Notes: generated from the letters alone by a model not told the origin. Shown: positions 25,017 to 37,479, counted from the stretch's first letter. The stretch: 64,000 bases of DNA from Epiperipatus broadwayi (GCA_028023455.1 JAQFVV010000042.1:5475739-5539738); one strand, 5' to 3'. Numbers and translations: made by a program.

Positions 25017-25836
25017 GATATCATCATCATCAATCCACTGCAGAATGAAGGTCTCTCCAAGTTCAATCCATCTTTTCCGATCTTTAGCTTCTCTTCTCCA
25101 CATCACCCCTGCACACTTTCTTATTTCATCCATCCATCTCACATGTGGTCTCTTTCTGGGTCTTTTACAATCTCTTGGAATCCAGTTTAAAATTTCAATT
25201 GTCCATCTATTATCATCTCTTCTAGCAATATGCCCAGCCCAACTCCACTTCAGTCTTTTAATTTTTTCAAAGAGATCAGTAACACCTGTTTGTTCTCTTA
25301 CCCATACATTGCGTTTTCGATCTCTTCTTGTTACTCCCAACATGCATCTCGCCATACTTCTTTGAGTGGTTTGAAGTCTCTGCATTGCTCTTCTATTAAG
25401 TGTCCAAGTCTCAGATCCATAAGTAAGAACTGGCAAAACACATTTATTAAACACCTTCCTTTTCAAACATATAGGCATATTTCCTTTTAGTATCAAGTTA
25501 TTTCTACCAAAAGCACTCCAACTAAGTTTAATTCTATGATTAATTTCATCCATTATGTTTCCATCTGTATTAATAATCTGACCAAGGTATTTGTAACTGT
25601 TAACTTCTTCTAATTCATCATAATCAATCTTTATTTTCATATTTTGAGAAAATCTATTAAACATTACTTTAGTCTTTTTAACATTTATCTTTAGTCCTAC
25701 TTTCATCTGATAACTCCTGCAACATTTCCTTAACTCTAAAGCATTATTTGCAAAAACAACTACATCATCTGCAAAATCTAAATGACTTAAATAATCTCCA
25801 TTTACTTTCATTCCTTTAGCTTCCCATTTTAATCCA
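25017..25836 (-). mobile_element. RTE-type LINE, best preserved 3' fragment (271 codons open)
   Basis: The ORF on the minus strand (25811-24996) starts inside the reverse transcriptase. LSHLDFADDVVVFANNALEL holds motif C (FADD), with the upstream codons GLKWEAKGMKVNG still in frame. Next are KYLGQIINTDGNIMDEI, LTYGSETWTLNRR, the LKWSWAGHIARRDDNRWTIE signature and finally ELGETFILQWIDDDD, encoded by the GATGAT repeats that form the 3' end of RTE elements. Homology stops near 25836, so it is a 5'-truncated insertion lacking endonuclease and most RT motifs. Its intact frame marks it as the youngest RTE copy here. Same family: 13010, 26530, 37480, 49680 and 53048. Confidence 0.88.
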
Positions 25837-26212
25837 CAAAATTATATATTTACATTAGTTCACTCTAACATATACCTTCTTACATACAAAGTTATCATCC
25901 AAGTGGGTAATATAATATTTTAATACATTATTTTTATTCAGATAAATGAAGACATGGGTAAAAATGTCAGTATTACTAAAATAAGAAGCAAAACGTTTAT
26001 TATATACTTTCAAAACATGCTAAAAGAAAAAATAAACAGGTATCCATCATCAATAAGGCAGACACTGATTAAACATGATGGCAACACTTAAATGACTTGG
26101 TGATTTAGGATTTGTTGCTAGAAAGGAGAGAATTGTACCAATTTTCTTTACAGTGATGATTACTTCAGATATTAATTTCATTCATAAATTTAAAAGATAT
26201 ACAAGTCCTGAT

Positions 26213-26495
26213 TGTATTTTTATATTGAACTATTTCCATCATCTAATATATGTATTGAATGTCTTTAGAAAAAATTAACTTTATTTAAATATTTTCCAAA
26301 TACATTCAATTGTTAGTAATAGCACATTAAACAGGTTAGTAAATGCACAATGTTTCGAGAGGTATTAGTCTCCCCTCTTCACCAGGTGTTGCTGGCCTGA
26401 CCAGTGACGGTACTAACATGGATTCAAACCTGGGTCCTTAGATTCTTGAATTTTGAATTTTAAGGTAAAGCTCTAACCAACTGAGCCATCCTGCC
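26213..26495 (-). mobile_element. tRNA-derived SINE, family S2
   Basis: On the minus strand the head begins GGCAGGATGGCTCAG and continues TTGGTTAGAGC, a good A box. The B box is GGTTTGAATCC. The body contains CACTGGTCAGGCCAGCAACA, GAGGGGAGACTAATACC and CTCTCGAAACATTGTGCA. The tail is GATGATGGAAATAG. Length is about 280 bp. The head is the best tRNA match in the window. Two more copies form the pair at 47651-48166. Confidence 0.85.
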
Positions 26496-26529
26496 AAAGA
26501 CAAAAGTAATTTCATATAATACTTTAGAG

Positions 26530-27215
26530 CTTTAGGAAATGTTGCAAGAATTATCAGATGAAAATAAAAAAGTAAGACTAAAGATTAATGTTAAAAATAC
26601 TTCACACTCTGAATTTTCTCAGGAAAAAAATAAAGATTGATAATGATGAATTAGAAAAAGTTACCAATTACAAATATTTTAGTCAGATGGAAACATAATA
26701 CATTAAATTAATCATAATTTTAAACTTGGATGCAATACTATTGAATAAAATAACAAAAAGGAAACAGTTATCCGAGTCAAAAGAAAAGTGTTTAATAGAT
26801 ATGTTTATCAGTTCTTACCTGTGGATATGAGACATGACATTTAACAGAAGAGCATTATAGAGACTTCAGATAGCTCACTGATCTATGGACAGATGTATGT
26901 TAGGAGAACATGTAGAAATTAAAAACAATATGCATAGGTGAAATTACAAATAGATACCATTAATACCATTAAAAAAATCAAGAGACTGAAGTACAACTGG
27001 ACTGGGCATACTGCTAGAAGTGATGATAATATATTGTTAGACACTGGATCCCAAGAGATTGTAAAAGATTTAGAAAAAGGCCAATGTGAGTCACATGAAT
27101 GAAGGAAGTTTGCTGATGTGATGTGGAGAAAAGAAGCTAGAGATCACAGAAACTAAATTAAATTTGGAAAGACCTTTTTCCTGCAATGGACTGATACTGT
27201 TTGGAAATGATGATG
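26530..27215 (+). mobile_element. Decayed RTE-type LINE, 3' part
   Basis: Segments parallel the 25017 copy: LQELSDENKKVRLKINVKN, ELEKVTNYKYFSQM, MTFNRRALQRLQIAH, SMDRCMLGEHVEI, DVMWRKEARDHRN-like and KLNLERPF, ending in GATGATGATG near 27205. There are many stops and frameshifts. It is opposite in orientation to its relative at 25 kb, which could allow the two to pair. Confidence 0.75.
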
Positions 27216-29326
27216 ATAGTAAATAAACCAATACACTTAAATAATTGCAGTATGCCCCAAGAGTAAGATACTGTAGCCATAATTTAAAAAAAAAAAAGTA
27301 AGAAACTTTCAACTGAACAAAAAAAGAAAAATGGAAAACAAATTATAATCAATCATTTTTTTAATAAACTTCTTTGCTGGTGCAAAAAGTTATCACAGTA
27401 AAAAAAAAAAAAAATGAAATAAATGAACTTTTTGGTTGTTGTTTTTATCACCATATTGCTGAGATTATAAAAATACATTTTTAATGCAATATACAATATG
27501 TATCATAAATTAAAATTATAATATAAATATATCCAGTGAACTCCCGACTTCATCCTTTTGTGATTTTTTGCACAAGTTGAATATTACTTATGCAGATTTT
27601 TTTTTAAACTCATGCTTAAAATTAGCTATAATACAAAATATGAAAATATTTTTTAATGGTACAATATAAAAAATAACCATATAAGATAAATGAGAACTGA
27701 GGGCTGAGCTTATTAGAGTATCACATGTTTTACACTTTATATAATCTGTAAACTGTTCAAGTAAGTCTGGATTTATAAAAGTTGGCACCTACCTGTCCAT
27801 TAATTGATCACAATGTAAAAGCATATACAAATGCATTTATGTAATAATGTGATGCAATTTAATAAAAAGTGTTAAAATAATTACAGTAATTGAATATTTT
27901 CAGTATAAGTAATTTTATAATAGTTATTGGACAGTACAAATAATGATTTCAAATTTATGCTAAAATTCCATTTAATTCCACATTAACCAAATTTTTGTTT
28001 ATCCAATTCTCTATCAGTCCATTTATTAGAAAATCAAGATTGCAGTGGAAATGCCATAAACAATCAAAAAAGAAAAAAGACCAACAGTAATATAAGGAAT
28101 AGTTATCTCTGGCAATTATAAAAGTTAAAGGATCCAAAATTACTAGATTTAATTAACTAGATCAATGAGAATAATAGAACATAGGAAAAATATAAGCAAT
28201 TGTTCATCAGATATTCTAGAAAGACAAAAAGAAAATATAGAAATATATTCTTTATTAAGCAGATAAAAACCAGTAGCTATTAGATGGCTAAACTCTTCAG
28301 CAAAACACACACACAAATTTAAAATAAGTGTGCATATAAATGTTTAAATCTTATAATTTATTTTTATTAAAATTATAGAAAATAATTTATATAAAAAAAA
28401 CAAAACAAGGAAATTAATACTGCTGGTACTAATAAAGATTTTAAAAAATAATAATTTGATAACCAGATGGCCAGCAATGACAACTATATCAATGATGATC
28501 ACAATACCTGGTTGCTTAGTAACTTCATTCTGCTTTCAAGGAGAGAACAAACATACAATAATATTGTAATATTACATTATATAGAATTTTCTATTTTTCA
28601 GTCTTTCAGTATATTTTTTTTTAATTCAAATTTTATTACCAAGACTAGTGAATAATAAAAATTTGATAAGAAAAAAATCTGCTAGGATTTTAAAAGATGT
28701 CCAGTTATAATTAACGGGGGGGGGGGGATATTTTTTTGCAAGCCTTGCATTTGCATTTTTATGTTATATATTAAATTGTTAATATAACATAATAAATAAA
28801 TAAATAATCTAAAAATAATCAAGAGTAATTAGGTTCAAATGTGAATAAATTTTGGTAATACAATGAAGTCATGAATTACATTATGATATAAACATTGATT
28901 AGAATTGAATATATATTATTTGTTGAACTGCAAATTGTACAGTACTTTTCAGCATGCACATATATATAACATGCTTTTTTATATGTATAATATGCATATA
29001 TAAATTAAGATTAAGTATAAGCAATATTTTAAAAAATAATGGTTATTAATAATAAACTGAGGGGAAGCATTTACATATATTTACTGTGTGTTTACTCATG
29101 CTTTCATGGAAACAATAAGAATAAGAAAAAAATAACTACTGTATTTTTATGGTACTGTTCTATTAGCTCGTGTCAGCTGCTAGATGGCATTGTTATTACC
29201 CAAAAGCACGCATATGTTTCTTTAATGTGTATGTGGAAGTAAATTATATCATGTGCTATATGGCTTACTTGGAAAAGTTTGTGTTTCAAATATATCTATA
29301 GTGTGAAAGTTTGGTCTGACTTCTAG
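27216..29326. other. AT-rich non-coding stretch
   Basis: Nothing is recognised. A run of ten G lies near 28717. Confidence 0.5.
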
Positions 29327-29340
29327 GCTGTTAGATAGTT

Positions 29341-29445
29341 TTTTTTAAAGTGTCATAGCATTGGCCGGGACGCGAACCCGCAACCCAGGCAACTGCCTGC
29401 AAGTGCAAGGCAGTCGCGCTGACCTCTTGACCACCAATGCAAGAC
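29341..29445 (-). mobile_element. Young short tRNA-derived SINE (S1) with a 14-bp target duplication
   Basis: The insert is about 105 bp and is flanked by exact repeats of GCTGTTAGATAGTT (29327-29340 and 29446-29459). On the minus strand it reads GTCTTGCATTGGTGGTC, a pairable ACTGCC/GGCAGT anticodon-like arm, the B box GGGTTCGCGTCCC, then CCGGCCAATGC and TATGACACTTTAAAAAA. The first seven head bases GCATTGG pair with CCAATGC, so an almost complete cloverleaf acceptor stem remains. The body beyond the tRNA is only about ten bases plus A. Confidence 0.92.
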
Positions 29446-31184
29446 GCTGTTAGATAGTTGTGATTGGATTGAGCTAAAAGTGAAAGATTCGGTGATAAAA
29501 CAAAAAAACTTGAAAATAATATATAGTTTAGTTGTTTTTGAAAACTTAATATTAATCAAATTTTTAAAAACAATGTTAGGAATCTAGTGTAATTATAAAT
29601 AATTGAAGGATTTTTTATAAAAAGTAAAAATTTAGAATGTAAAAGATTGAAGACAAATATAAAAGTAAGTAATATATATATATAATTTATGTAAAAATAT
29701 TTTGTTATTGTAAATTCTTTGTAAACATATATTTATATATACTATATACAATAAATGTTTTTATAGAAATAATTCTTTACAATAACTATATAACATAGTT
29801 AAAACATAGGAATAAAATTGAAATGGAGGGTGTGAGATTATTTTGCTTTATGTATATATTAAAGTTAATGAGCCATATTGGGGGTGGAATACTAAATAGG
29901 GCAACATGAATATGCACCAATTACTAATCAAAATAAAAAAGTTTAACTATAAATACACAGTGAAGATTCTAATTGCTGAATCAAAATATTTAAACACACA
30001 TATAATACATACATATATAATTATGTAACACATGTGCATTTACACAGATGGTCTTGTGAATTTGAAATATTATAATAAACTATGTTAAGAGGATGCAAAC
30101 TGTGATTTATTTATTTAGTGAATGGATCTGTTTCTTAGACAGCATAACTATTAACAAAATATAAAGGAACCTATAGCAATTCCAATCAAAACATAGATTC
30201 ACTAACAACTTTATTAAATCCTTCAATTCTGTTATAATTGTGAATTCGATAGTCATTAACTGTAAGTTCATGGTTTGTATTTGCAACATCTATATATATC
30301 AATAGTTGTTTAATCCCATTTATGACATAGATCAGTATAATTATTTTGAATCTGCTGATAAAATTCCAATTGCATTTAGGAAGATCCAATGCAAGTAAGC
30401 TGACTATTTATTATTGGATTTGGAGAAAAAAAATTTTAGAATCTCATAAATATTTTATTTTTTATGCCATAACTTTTCATAACTTATATGAATTGAAAAG
30501 GTTAGGGAATATTTTTAAAAAATTAAAGTTTGATAGGAATTTAATAATTTTATATAAAATAATGTATTTTAATTGTTGTATTTTTATGTGTGTTCAAATT
30601 TTGTAGATCTGATGAAGACTGCATGGTACAGTTGAAACTGTAATCAATAATAAAAGTTTTTTTGATGAAAAGTGAAAGCGTATAAGATTTTTGAAATTCA
30701 ATATTATAACTTTTCAATTGTAGATTCTTAGTTGAATATTAAAAAAAAAAGTAATATTGATTTGAGATGAATCTAAAGTGGTGAAATTATATCTTTTATT
30801 ACTGGCATGTCAAATCTGCTTAACAGTATTTTTTAATATATTTTCTGTGAGACAACTTCTGAAGAGAAGTTGTCTCTCTGTTGGAGGAATATGTGAAGAA
30901 TAGGAAGCTGCTGCAAGGAAATATACTTGAATATATCAATACTATTTCTCAGAGTAATATTTAATTGGTTATCCAGAAGTTTTATGTGGTAATTTTTTCT
31001 TCAAACAGGGATATAGAATTCACCAGCAGATTGTTACTGCTAAGAAATATTTATAAAGAACTTACATCACAATCGCGAATTTCTAAGGAGATTATTCTTA
31101 AAAATAATTTTGATTTAACCTTAGATAAATGAGAAAAATGAATTAGGAAAGGATCCAAAGTTACTCCTAAATAACATGTGGTGA

Positions 31185-31660
31185 TTATCTATTACTGCAA
31201 AATCTTACAATCAGATTAAAATCATTTCCCCTATTGTTTAAATGAAAAACTAAGCATACTTTCTTCATTGGATTAAGAATAAGATCCCATTGTTTGAAAA
31301 AGAATTCCAATCTTTTCATATCCTTATCAAGATGTTTTTCTATTCCTTGAAAGGGTCCTTTTTGTGAAATCAAACCAACATCAACATAGATGAATTTCCT
31401 ATATCGTTTCTGAAAAATCATTGATGAATATATTAAATAAAGCTGATGAGAGAACTGACCACTGTAGTAGACAATGATGTAAAAAAAAATTATGTACTAT
31501 GATTATCATTTAGTATCATCAGAATTTTTATCTTAGAGAGCATTTTGCTAAGAAAATTAATAGTTTTCCTCATTTAAGACTTTTAGAAGAAAAAAAACAT
31601 TTTCTAAATAGAATAACAAACTAAGATTAGACCAAGAAAGGTAGCATCAGTTTTTCATTT
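31185..31660 (-). mobile_element. Jockey-like LINE reverse transcriptase fragment
   Basis: On the minus strand the order is SATFLGLILV-type motif A remains (about 31650), WSVLSSALFNIFINDFSETI (motif B, about 31490-31395), and then an open 78-codon segment. That segment includes HLDKDMKRLEFFFKQWDLIL, NPMKKVCLVFHLNNRGNDF and LIVRFCSNR. This is the region after the ADD motif in jockey-clade elements (EDL..LE.FF..W.L..NP.KT...FHLNNR). The ADD box itself is blurred. A frame change separates motif B from the ORF. It is a dead fragment; the rest was not seen. Confidence 0.75.
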
Positions 31661-32414
31661 ATTTTGAAAACTCTTTTCAAAATGAGTAGTTAAAGATAAA
31701 ACTATTATTACTATTACTGATATCACATGACTGTAGTTTGCTATTGTCTAGTTACATCTATTTTTAACATTATTTGAAGTTTTTAAAACTCTATTGGTCA
31801 TTTCCATTAATATTTTTTTCAGTTCCTCTGTTCTTTTCTGAAATCATGTTTTTACCTGCCATTTATCTATATTTGAGTATTTAGATAATCTTCTTTTGCT
31901 TCTACAGTCTAATTTCTTTGGCTAATGATCATTTCCCATTCATTTTATTTGTCAAAATCATTTTAACCACTGCTTTTTTATTTTTGGGATTTAGCTTTTT
32001 TCCGTGTTTATTTTATTCATTATTAGTGATTGTTTGCAGTCATAATATGTTGCAACTCTTAGCTCAATATCCATTTCTATATTTTCAATCTCTGATCTTT
32101 TTGGTTATTTTTCAAATCTCCATTTCATAAATAAGCATATTTTTAACTTTCGATATATATAGATTTTTTTTTTATTTTTACTGACGACAAATGGAATTAT
32201 GTTCATGAGTCAAATCTATCTAAAATTGCATGGCCACTAAAGTGTGACTTTATAATAACCATCCCTTTCTTTGATTAAATTGTGCAATCAAGTTTTAAAA
32301 AAAAGCAGGTTTTAATTTTATTGGAAAACTAACGAACATAAAATATAGTTATTATCATCTAATTTTAATCAATAATGACATTAAATTTTATTTATAGATC
32401 TACTCACTTTCAGA

Positions 32415-32791
32415 ATATAACCATATAATTCTATAATTAAAACACTTCTTTTTTTTTTTTCTAAGTGTCATAGCATCGGCCGGGACGCAAACCCGCAACC
32501 CGGGCAACTGCTTGCAAGTGCAAGGCAGTCGCGCTGACCTCTCGACCACCAATGCAAGACAACAACACTTCCTCTTTTCTTTACAAAAACTTTATTTGTT
32601 GCATATATATATCCACTTGTTCCAACTATTTTTACTTTATAGTCATTTTCAAGGATCTAGAAAAAATATTTCATTATAAAATAATAAAAATAGTTGAAAC
32701 GTTGGAACAAGTGGATATATATATATGCAACAAATAAAGTTTTTGTAAAGAAAAGAGGAAGTGTTTTAATTATAGAATTATATGGTTATAT
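32415..32791. repeat. Inverted repeat split by a SINE
   Basis: The outer arms TATAACCATATAATTCTATA and TATAGAATTATATGGTTATA, and the inner arms GCATATATATATCCACTTGT and ACAAGTGGATATATATATAT, pair. If the inserted S1 SINE (32449-32563) is removed, the left arm again matches the right arm continuously across AAAACACTTCCTC. The right inner part (GTTGAAACGTTGGAACAAG then AATAAAG) looks like a retroelement 3' terminus, possibly Penelope-like. Confidence 0.85.
32449..32563 (-). mobile_element. Young S1 SINE nested in an inverted repeat
   Basis: It has the same 5' leader, A box (TGGTGGTCGAGAGGTCAG), B box (GGGTTTGCGTCCC) and TATGACACTTAG tail as the 29341 copy, followed by a long A run. Flanking AACACTTC occurs at 32441-32448 and 32564-32571. 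The uninterrupted target (AACACTTCCTC) is visible in the opposite arm of the host repeat, which proves the insertion. Confidence 0.9.
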
Positions 32792-34012
32792 GTAATGTAT
32801 ATTTTGAAAAGAAAAAAGGATTGAGTGGTGATTAGAAACAGAAGTAAATGGATTTTCAGAATATACATTGAATGTCTGCAAGATATAAATCTTATAATAA
32901 CAGGATTTATATTCAGTAGTCATTAAATTATACACATCACTATAGAATTACATAACAATAAAAATATTTAAAAAATTCAAAATATACAAAAAAAAAATTC
33001 ATTTCATGTTCTTGATTTTGTCTCTGGTAAAAACTGCAAACAAAAACAACAAATATATACACATGTAACTATTCAAAATTAAAAACCAATTACTCTTAAT
33101 AATAAAAGTAGATCTCATAAAATTGATGGTTTCAGAGCCAAAATGATACATTAAAAGATACTCTTTGATCCTTCTATTGATTTCACTATGTTCATAAAAG
33201 ACAACTTATCACTGAACATTATTTTGTGATCACTATTACACTCTTAAATATTTAATATTGGGCTAAGATATTTTAAAATTGGTAACAATAGAGTTAAAAT
33301 TAAATACCAGTTTTTATCTTTGAATAAGTTATATGTGTATATACATTAATCGTTTAAGCATAGTTTTAACTTGAGAAGTCACGTGGTGAAGAAAATTTTG
33401 CAAACTTTGATCTTGCTAGTATTTTTATTACAATTTAATTCTACTTTGGTTATATTTACAAATATAATATTAGGTAGTGTTATATTTTTAACATATACAC
33501 ACACTCACGCACACAAAAGAAAACTTGATTTTATATATAAACCAAGGAAAAATGATGATAAGAAAGCAATAGATATATGTCACAAGTGCCTCTAATAAAA
33601 TGATTTTCTATTTTAACTTCCAAACGAGTTTAATAGTGCAATAATAAGAATTCAATGTTCACTGATGATTAAAAAAGCATAATGATATTGCAGAGATTGC
33701 TATTCTGGAATCTCAAATCTCATCCAATATGTTAATTCTAAATCCTAGAATTAAAACCTCAGTGATTGGAATGACATTTTTACAATGAAATGATATAAAT
33801 AGTAACTATATATTGTGCCCTTATACTTGGTACAGATAGTTTAGGTAGGGCTTAAAATGTAGCTATTTTTTAAAAAAAATTAAATTTGTTATTTTCTAAT
33901 ATGTAATTGTGATTTTAGATAGTATGAGTTCAAACTCAATAAATAGAAGTCTATAAAGATGTATTAAATAGTTTAAAGTCATTTTAATATAAATTTAGTA
34001 ATAAAACAATAC
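32792..34012. other. AT-rich non-coding stretch
   Basis: Nothing is recognised. A short ACAC tract lies near 33500. Confidence 0.5.
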
Positions 34013-34222
34013 AAACACTTAAGATTTGCCCATACATATATGTCTGGGTCGAAAAGATAGATGGATTCATTCTATCTTTTCCCAAAGTCTTTATCTTGTG
34101 TTTGAAAAAAATAAAAAAATAAAAATGGGAGTATTCATTTATATAGTGATATCTACAAAGCGCATGTGCATTAGTTTATTGGTATTACAGTTTATAAAAA
34201 CATTGCGCTATATAAAATAAAT
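34013..34222 (+). repeat. Fold-back repeat family M2, well-kept copy
   Basis: It has AAACACTTAAGATTTGCCCA, GAAAAGATAGATGG, TTCTATCTTTTCCCAAAG, TTTATCTTGTGTTTG, AAGCGCATGTGCATTAG and GCGCTATATAAAATAAATG. It is colinear with the copy at 180. Confidence 0.72.
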
Positions 34223-34819
34223 GTCTTGTTTAAATATAATATATTGTTTAAAAGATAAGATTAATTTATATTTATTACATTTAAAAGATACTATAACAAT
34301 ATAATAAGTTAATTATAATGATAAATGTTTTATGTAATGTGTTTAAAATTAATATTTGTTTAAAATATTAATTAGATAATAAATAATTTAATATTAGTCT
34401 GAAATGTTCTGGAAATATCACATGATTTAAAGGTGGTTGTATTAGTGTGTGAGCTTTCAAGGGTAAGAAAAAGAAAACTTTGATTTTTAGTTGTTAATAA
34501 AATTAAATACATTGTAAAAGTTGCAAAATTAAGTCTAAAGATAAAATCTTTAAAAGTAACAGTTAAAATTATTATTGTTGTTTAAATGTAATATTTTGTT
34601 TTCAAATCAATGTTTTAGAATCATTAAAATATTTAAATTATTTTAATAGAGATATTTGATATTTTTAATAAAAGTACTTATTATTTATAATTAATAAATA
34701 ATTTAATATATTTAAAAATGATGATCAGTTTAAAACTCATTGTAAAAATGAGATTAATTTAGTTTATATAAATTAGTAAGTATTTTAAAAGCAAGATTAA
34801 CCAATGAAATGACTAGATT

Positions 34820-35075
34820 AATCCAGTATAAAAAGAGAGGTTCAATCAAGTCTAGGCAGTACAGTATAGTATAAATTTATTAGTACAGTTTAGTGTGAAA
34901 TTTATAATTAATATTTTTTCTTTGTTTATCTGTCAAATTGTAATAATAGTAACTTTTTTAAATCATTATTATTTTTCTATTGAAAAGTTTTAATAGTATA
35001 TTTTAATAAGTATTGATTGAATAAACACTAATAATTCCTTATCAGAGGATTTCACTTGAAGCTTAATTTAAAACT
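34820..35075 (+). promoter_or_regulatory. TATA-type promoter-like stretch, possible solo LTR
   Basis: TATAAAAAG at about 34829 is followed roughly 30 nt later by an initiator-like TCTAGGCAGTACAG. An AATAAA signal comes about 170 nt further on (TTGAATAAACACTAAT, about 35020). This U3-R-U5-like order hints at an LTR, but no second copy, no TG...CA ends and no primer site were found. Confidence 0.25.
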
Positions 35076-37317
35076 ACAATGATTTATATGGAAGATGATA
35101 ATAGTCATTTAAGTGTTGGAACAATGTGCACCAAATGCTGACAAGAATTTTACAACAGGACAGGAAAAGACTTTATGTTATATAAGGACTTTGAATTTAA
35201 CTTCATATATATATATTTTAGATATATTAAATTTAACTTCATGTATATATTTTTTAGACATATTTCAAACATCTATTCCATCATCCATTCCTAAAATATA
35301 TGATCAAACATGTGAAAAAGATAGATATATATTCATACATAGACAGATGTATGGGTAGTTTTAAGTTCCTAATATATACATATATATTGATTTTACTACT
35401 CAATTTTATAAAATATATTTTAAATATTCATGTGATAAATTTGTCTTTCTAGTAATGAATGATATTTATTATAATTTAAACACTGCTTTATTTCAAGTAA
35501 TATGAATATAAATCTGAATGTAATCCAGAGAGGATTAAGCTTTTGTCCTATTTTCTCCTAAAGTTTGCTGTTTTGATTTACCAAATCCATACACACAATA
35601 CATCTTTTGAATGCATACTTTTTTTTTTCATCATGACTAAAATTTGTCATAGTGCAAGAAATTGTTTTACTAGAGAATTTACATTAAAACCAGTAAGCAT
35701 AGATGAGTCAAATTACCACACACACACACATGTATAAAAAAACATCTTTCCAACATTTTGTCATTTTTATATATACATTTGTATTTTATTCATTTTTCAC
35801 ACTCTTTACACTGATGCACAAATTTTTGCCTTTTTTTAAATAAGAAAGGCTGTACAAAATGTTTATGCACCCAAGGCATGTCAGAAATTAAGAGAATTAC
35901 CTATCCCCCTCTGGGTATGCTACTACACTAATGCAAACTTCTAAAGTAAAAACCTCCCTCCACCCACTTTCATGCTTTAGAAAAACTAATATAAGATTTC
36001 TTTTCCTCAGAAAACTTAATTCTCTATTTTTTTCTCTAAGTTTATGCTGTCATGATTTTAAGTTTTATATAAAAATAATTGTTACTTGTTAGAATTTTCA
36101 AACTGATAATCAGATTGCTGACTGTTCTAAAAATAAACATTTAATAAGGCAAGGAGTTAAATCCTCATTTCAACAACTGTTCACTGAGGCATCAGCAAAC
36201 AGAAAAAGTCTACAGATCGGTTAAAATATATGGTCAGATGCAAATTTCAGCAAATGAAAATTACACACGTTAAAGATAGAAAATAAATTGTTAGAAAATG
36301 AAGTGGGATATCTTTAATAGACTTTTTTTTTTTTACATATTTAAATAATTGAGAAATTTATCACTATATATTAAATAATTGATCAGCATTAAATTTAAAT
36401 AAATGTTTCATTTCAAATTTTAGATATTTAGCAAAAATGCAAACCTGGGTGGATATGCTTAGCATGTCTATGATTCTAAATGTCTCCCATAGGACTTTTT
36501 TTCAAATAGCTATTAGCCAATTCAGATGACTATCCAATACTGTTTGATAAATGGATATCTAGTTAGTCTTAATTTGGGAATAAAAATAAGAAAAATTGCC
36601 CCAAACTATCATCACCAAGAAAATGGCAAGCCTGATGAATAATGCCTTCTTCAATGTTTCTCTATGCGGGCTAATAGAGAAGCTTTTGCCCTAAATGAAT
36701 TATTTAAAGATTATTTATATTTTTTAGCTGTAATACAAAAGTCTAAAATCCTAAATGCAACACTTTATAGATAATGGTTTATTATAATTTAGACTCAAAT
36801 GTGTATATTGAATTCTTAGTAGATTATGCTGTAGTATAGTAAATAATCACTCAAAATTTCTACAAGTCCAAAGAGTCTCTTAAACAAAACACACACTAAA
36901 GAAAAATCTTTGACATCTGACTGCCATCATCAATGGTAGCTTGTCTTACTTTACAAACCTTGTTATAACAAATTACTATAGGATCTTTGTATTCATTATA
37001 AAAGCAATAAATCTGATATTAAGAAATACAAGAACTATAAGTAAAAAAAAAAAAACTAGTACCCTCCTCCAATTCCCATTCAGGTATGATCTTATTCTTT
37101 TACTTTATAGATCAATAGAAATTATATTTTTATATAAATATTATAAGAAACAATTTCAAGAAGAATTGTTTACATTGGTTTATCAAAAAAAAAAAAAAGT
37201 CTATAGTAACCATTCTGGAGTTAAAATAAAACATTCTTATATTAGTACTCTATGTGTCTGTATATATAATATATAATTTTAAAAACTATAATAATATTAT
37301 TAATAAAGATTTTAACT
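35076..37317. other. AT-rich non-coding stretch
   Basis: No gene is recognised. An ACAC microsatellite lies near 35719. The open frames here are low-complexity AT translations. Confidence 0.45.
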
Positions 37318-37460
37318 ATAAATGACTGAATACAAACACTTCAAACACATGATAAAGTCTTTTCCCAAAGACTTTATCATGTGTTTGAAGTGTTTGTATT
37401 CAGTCATTTATGTATAACTATTACAGTTTATAAAACATCTTGCTATATAAAATAATTGAT
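37318..37460 (+). repeat. M2-derived element with a perfect 45-bp hairpin
   Basis: 37318-37362 and 37367-37411 are exact reverse complements separated by four bases (TCCC). The arm ATAAATGACTGAATACAAAC continues through CTTCAAACACATGATAAAGT. The right flank (ACAGTTTATAAAACATC, GCTATATAAAATAATTGA) matches other M2 copies. Those copies hold only one version of this arm, so here the arm was inverted and duplicated. Confidence 0.9.
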
Positions 37461-37479
37461 TTATTTACATATATTAATA

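Noticed and set aside
25045-25490. 106- and 86-codon open frames, plus strand
   Set aside because: Antisense shadows of the RTE reverse transcriptase ORF, which shows clear family motifs on the minus strand.
36941-37276. 111-codon open frame, plus strand
   Set aside because: The translation is low-complexity (runs of K, Y, I from AT and poly-A tracts), with no domain and no CpG or codon signal; chance ORF.
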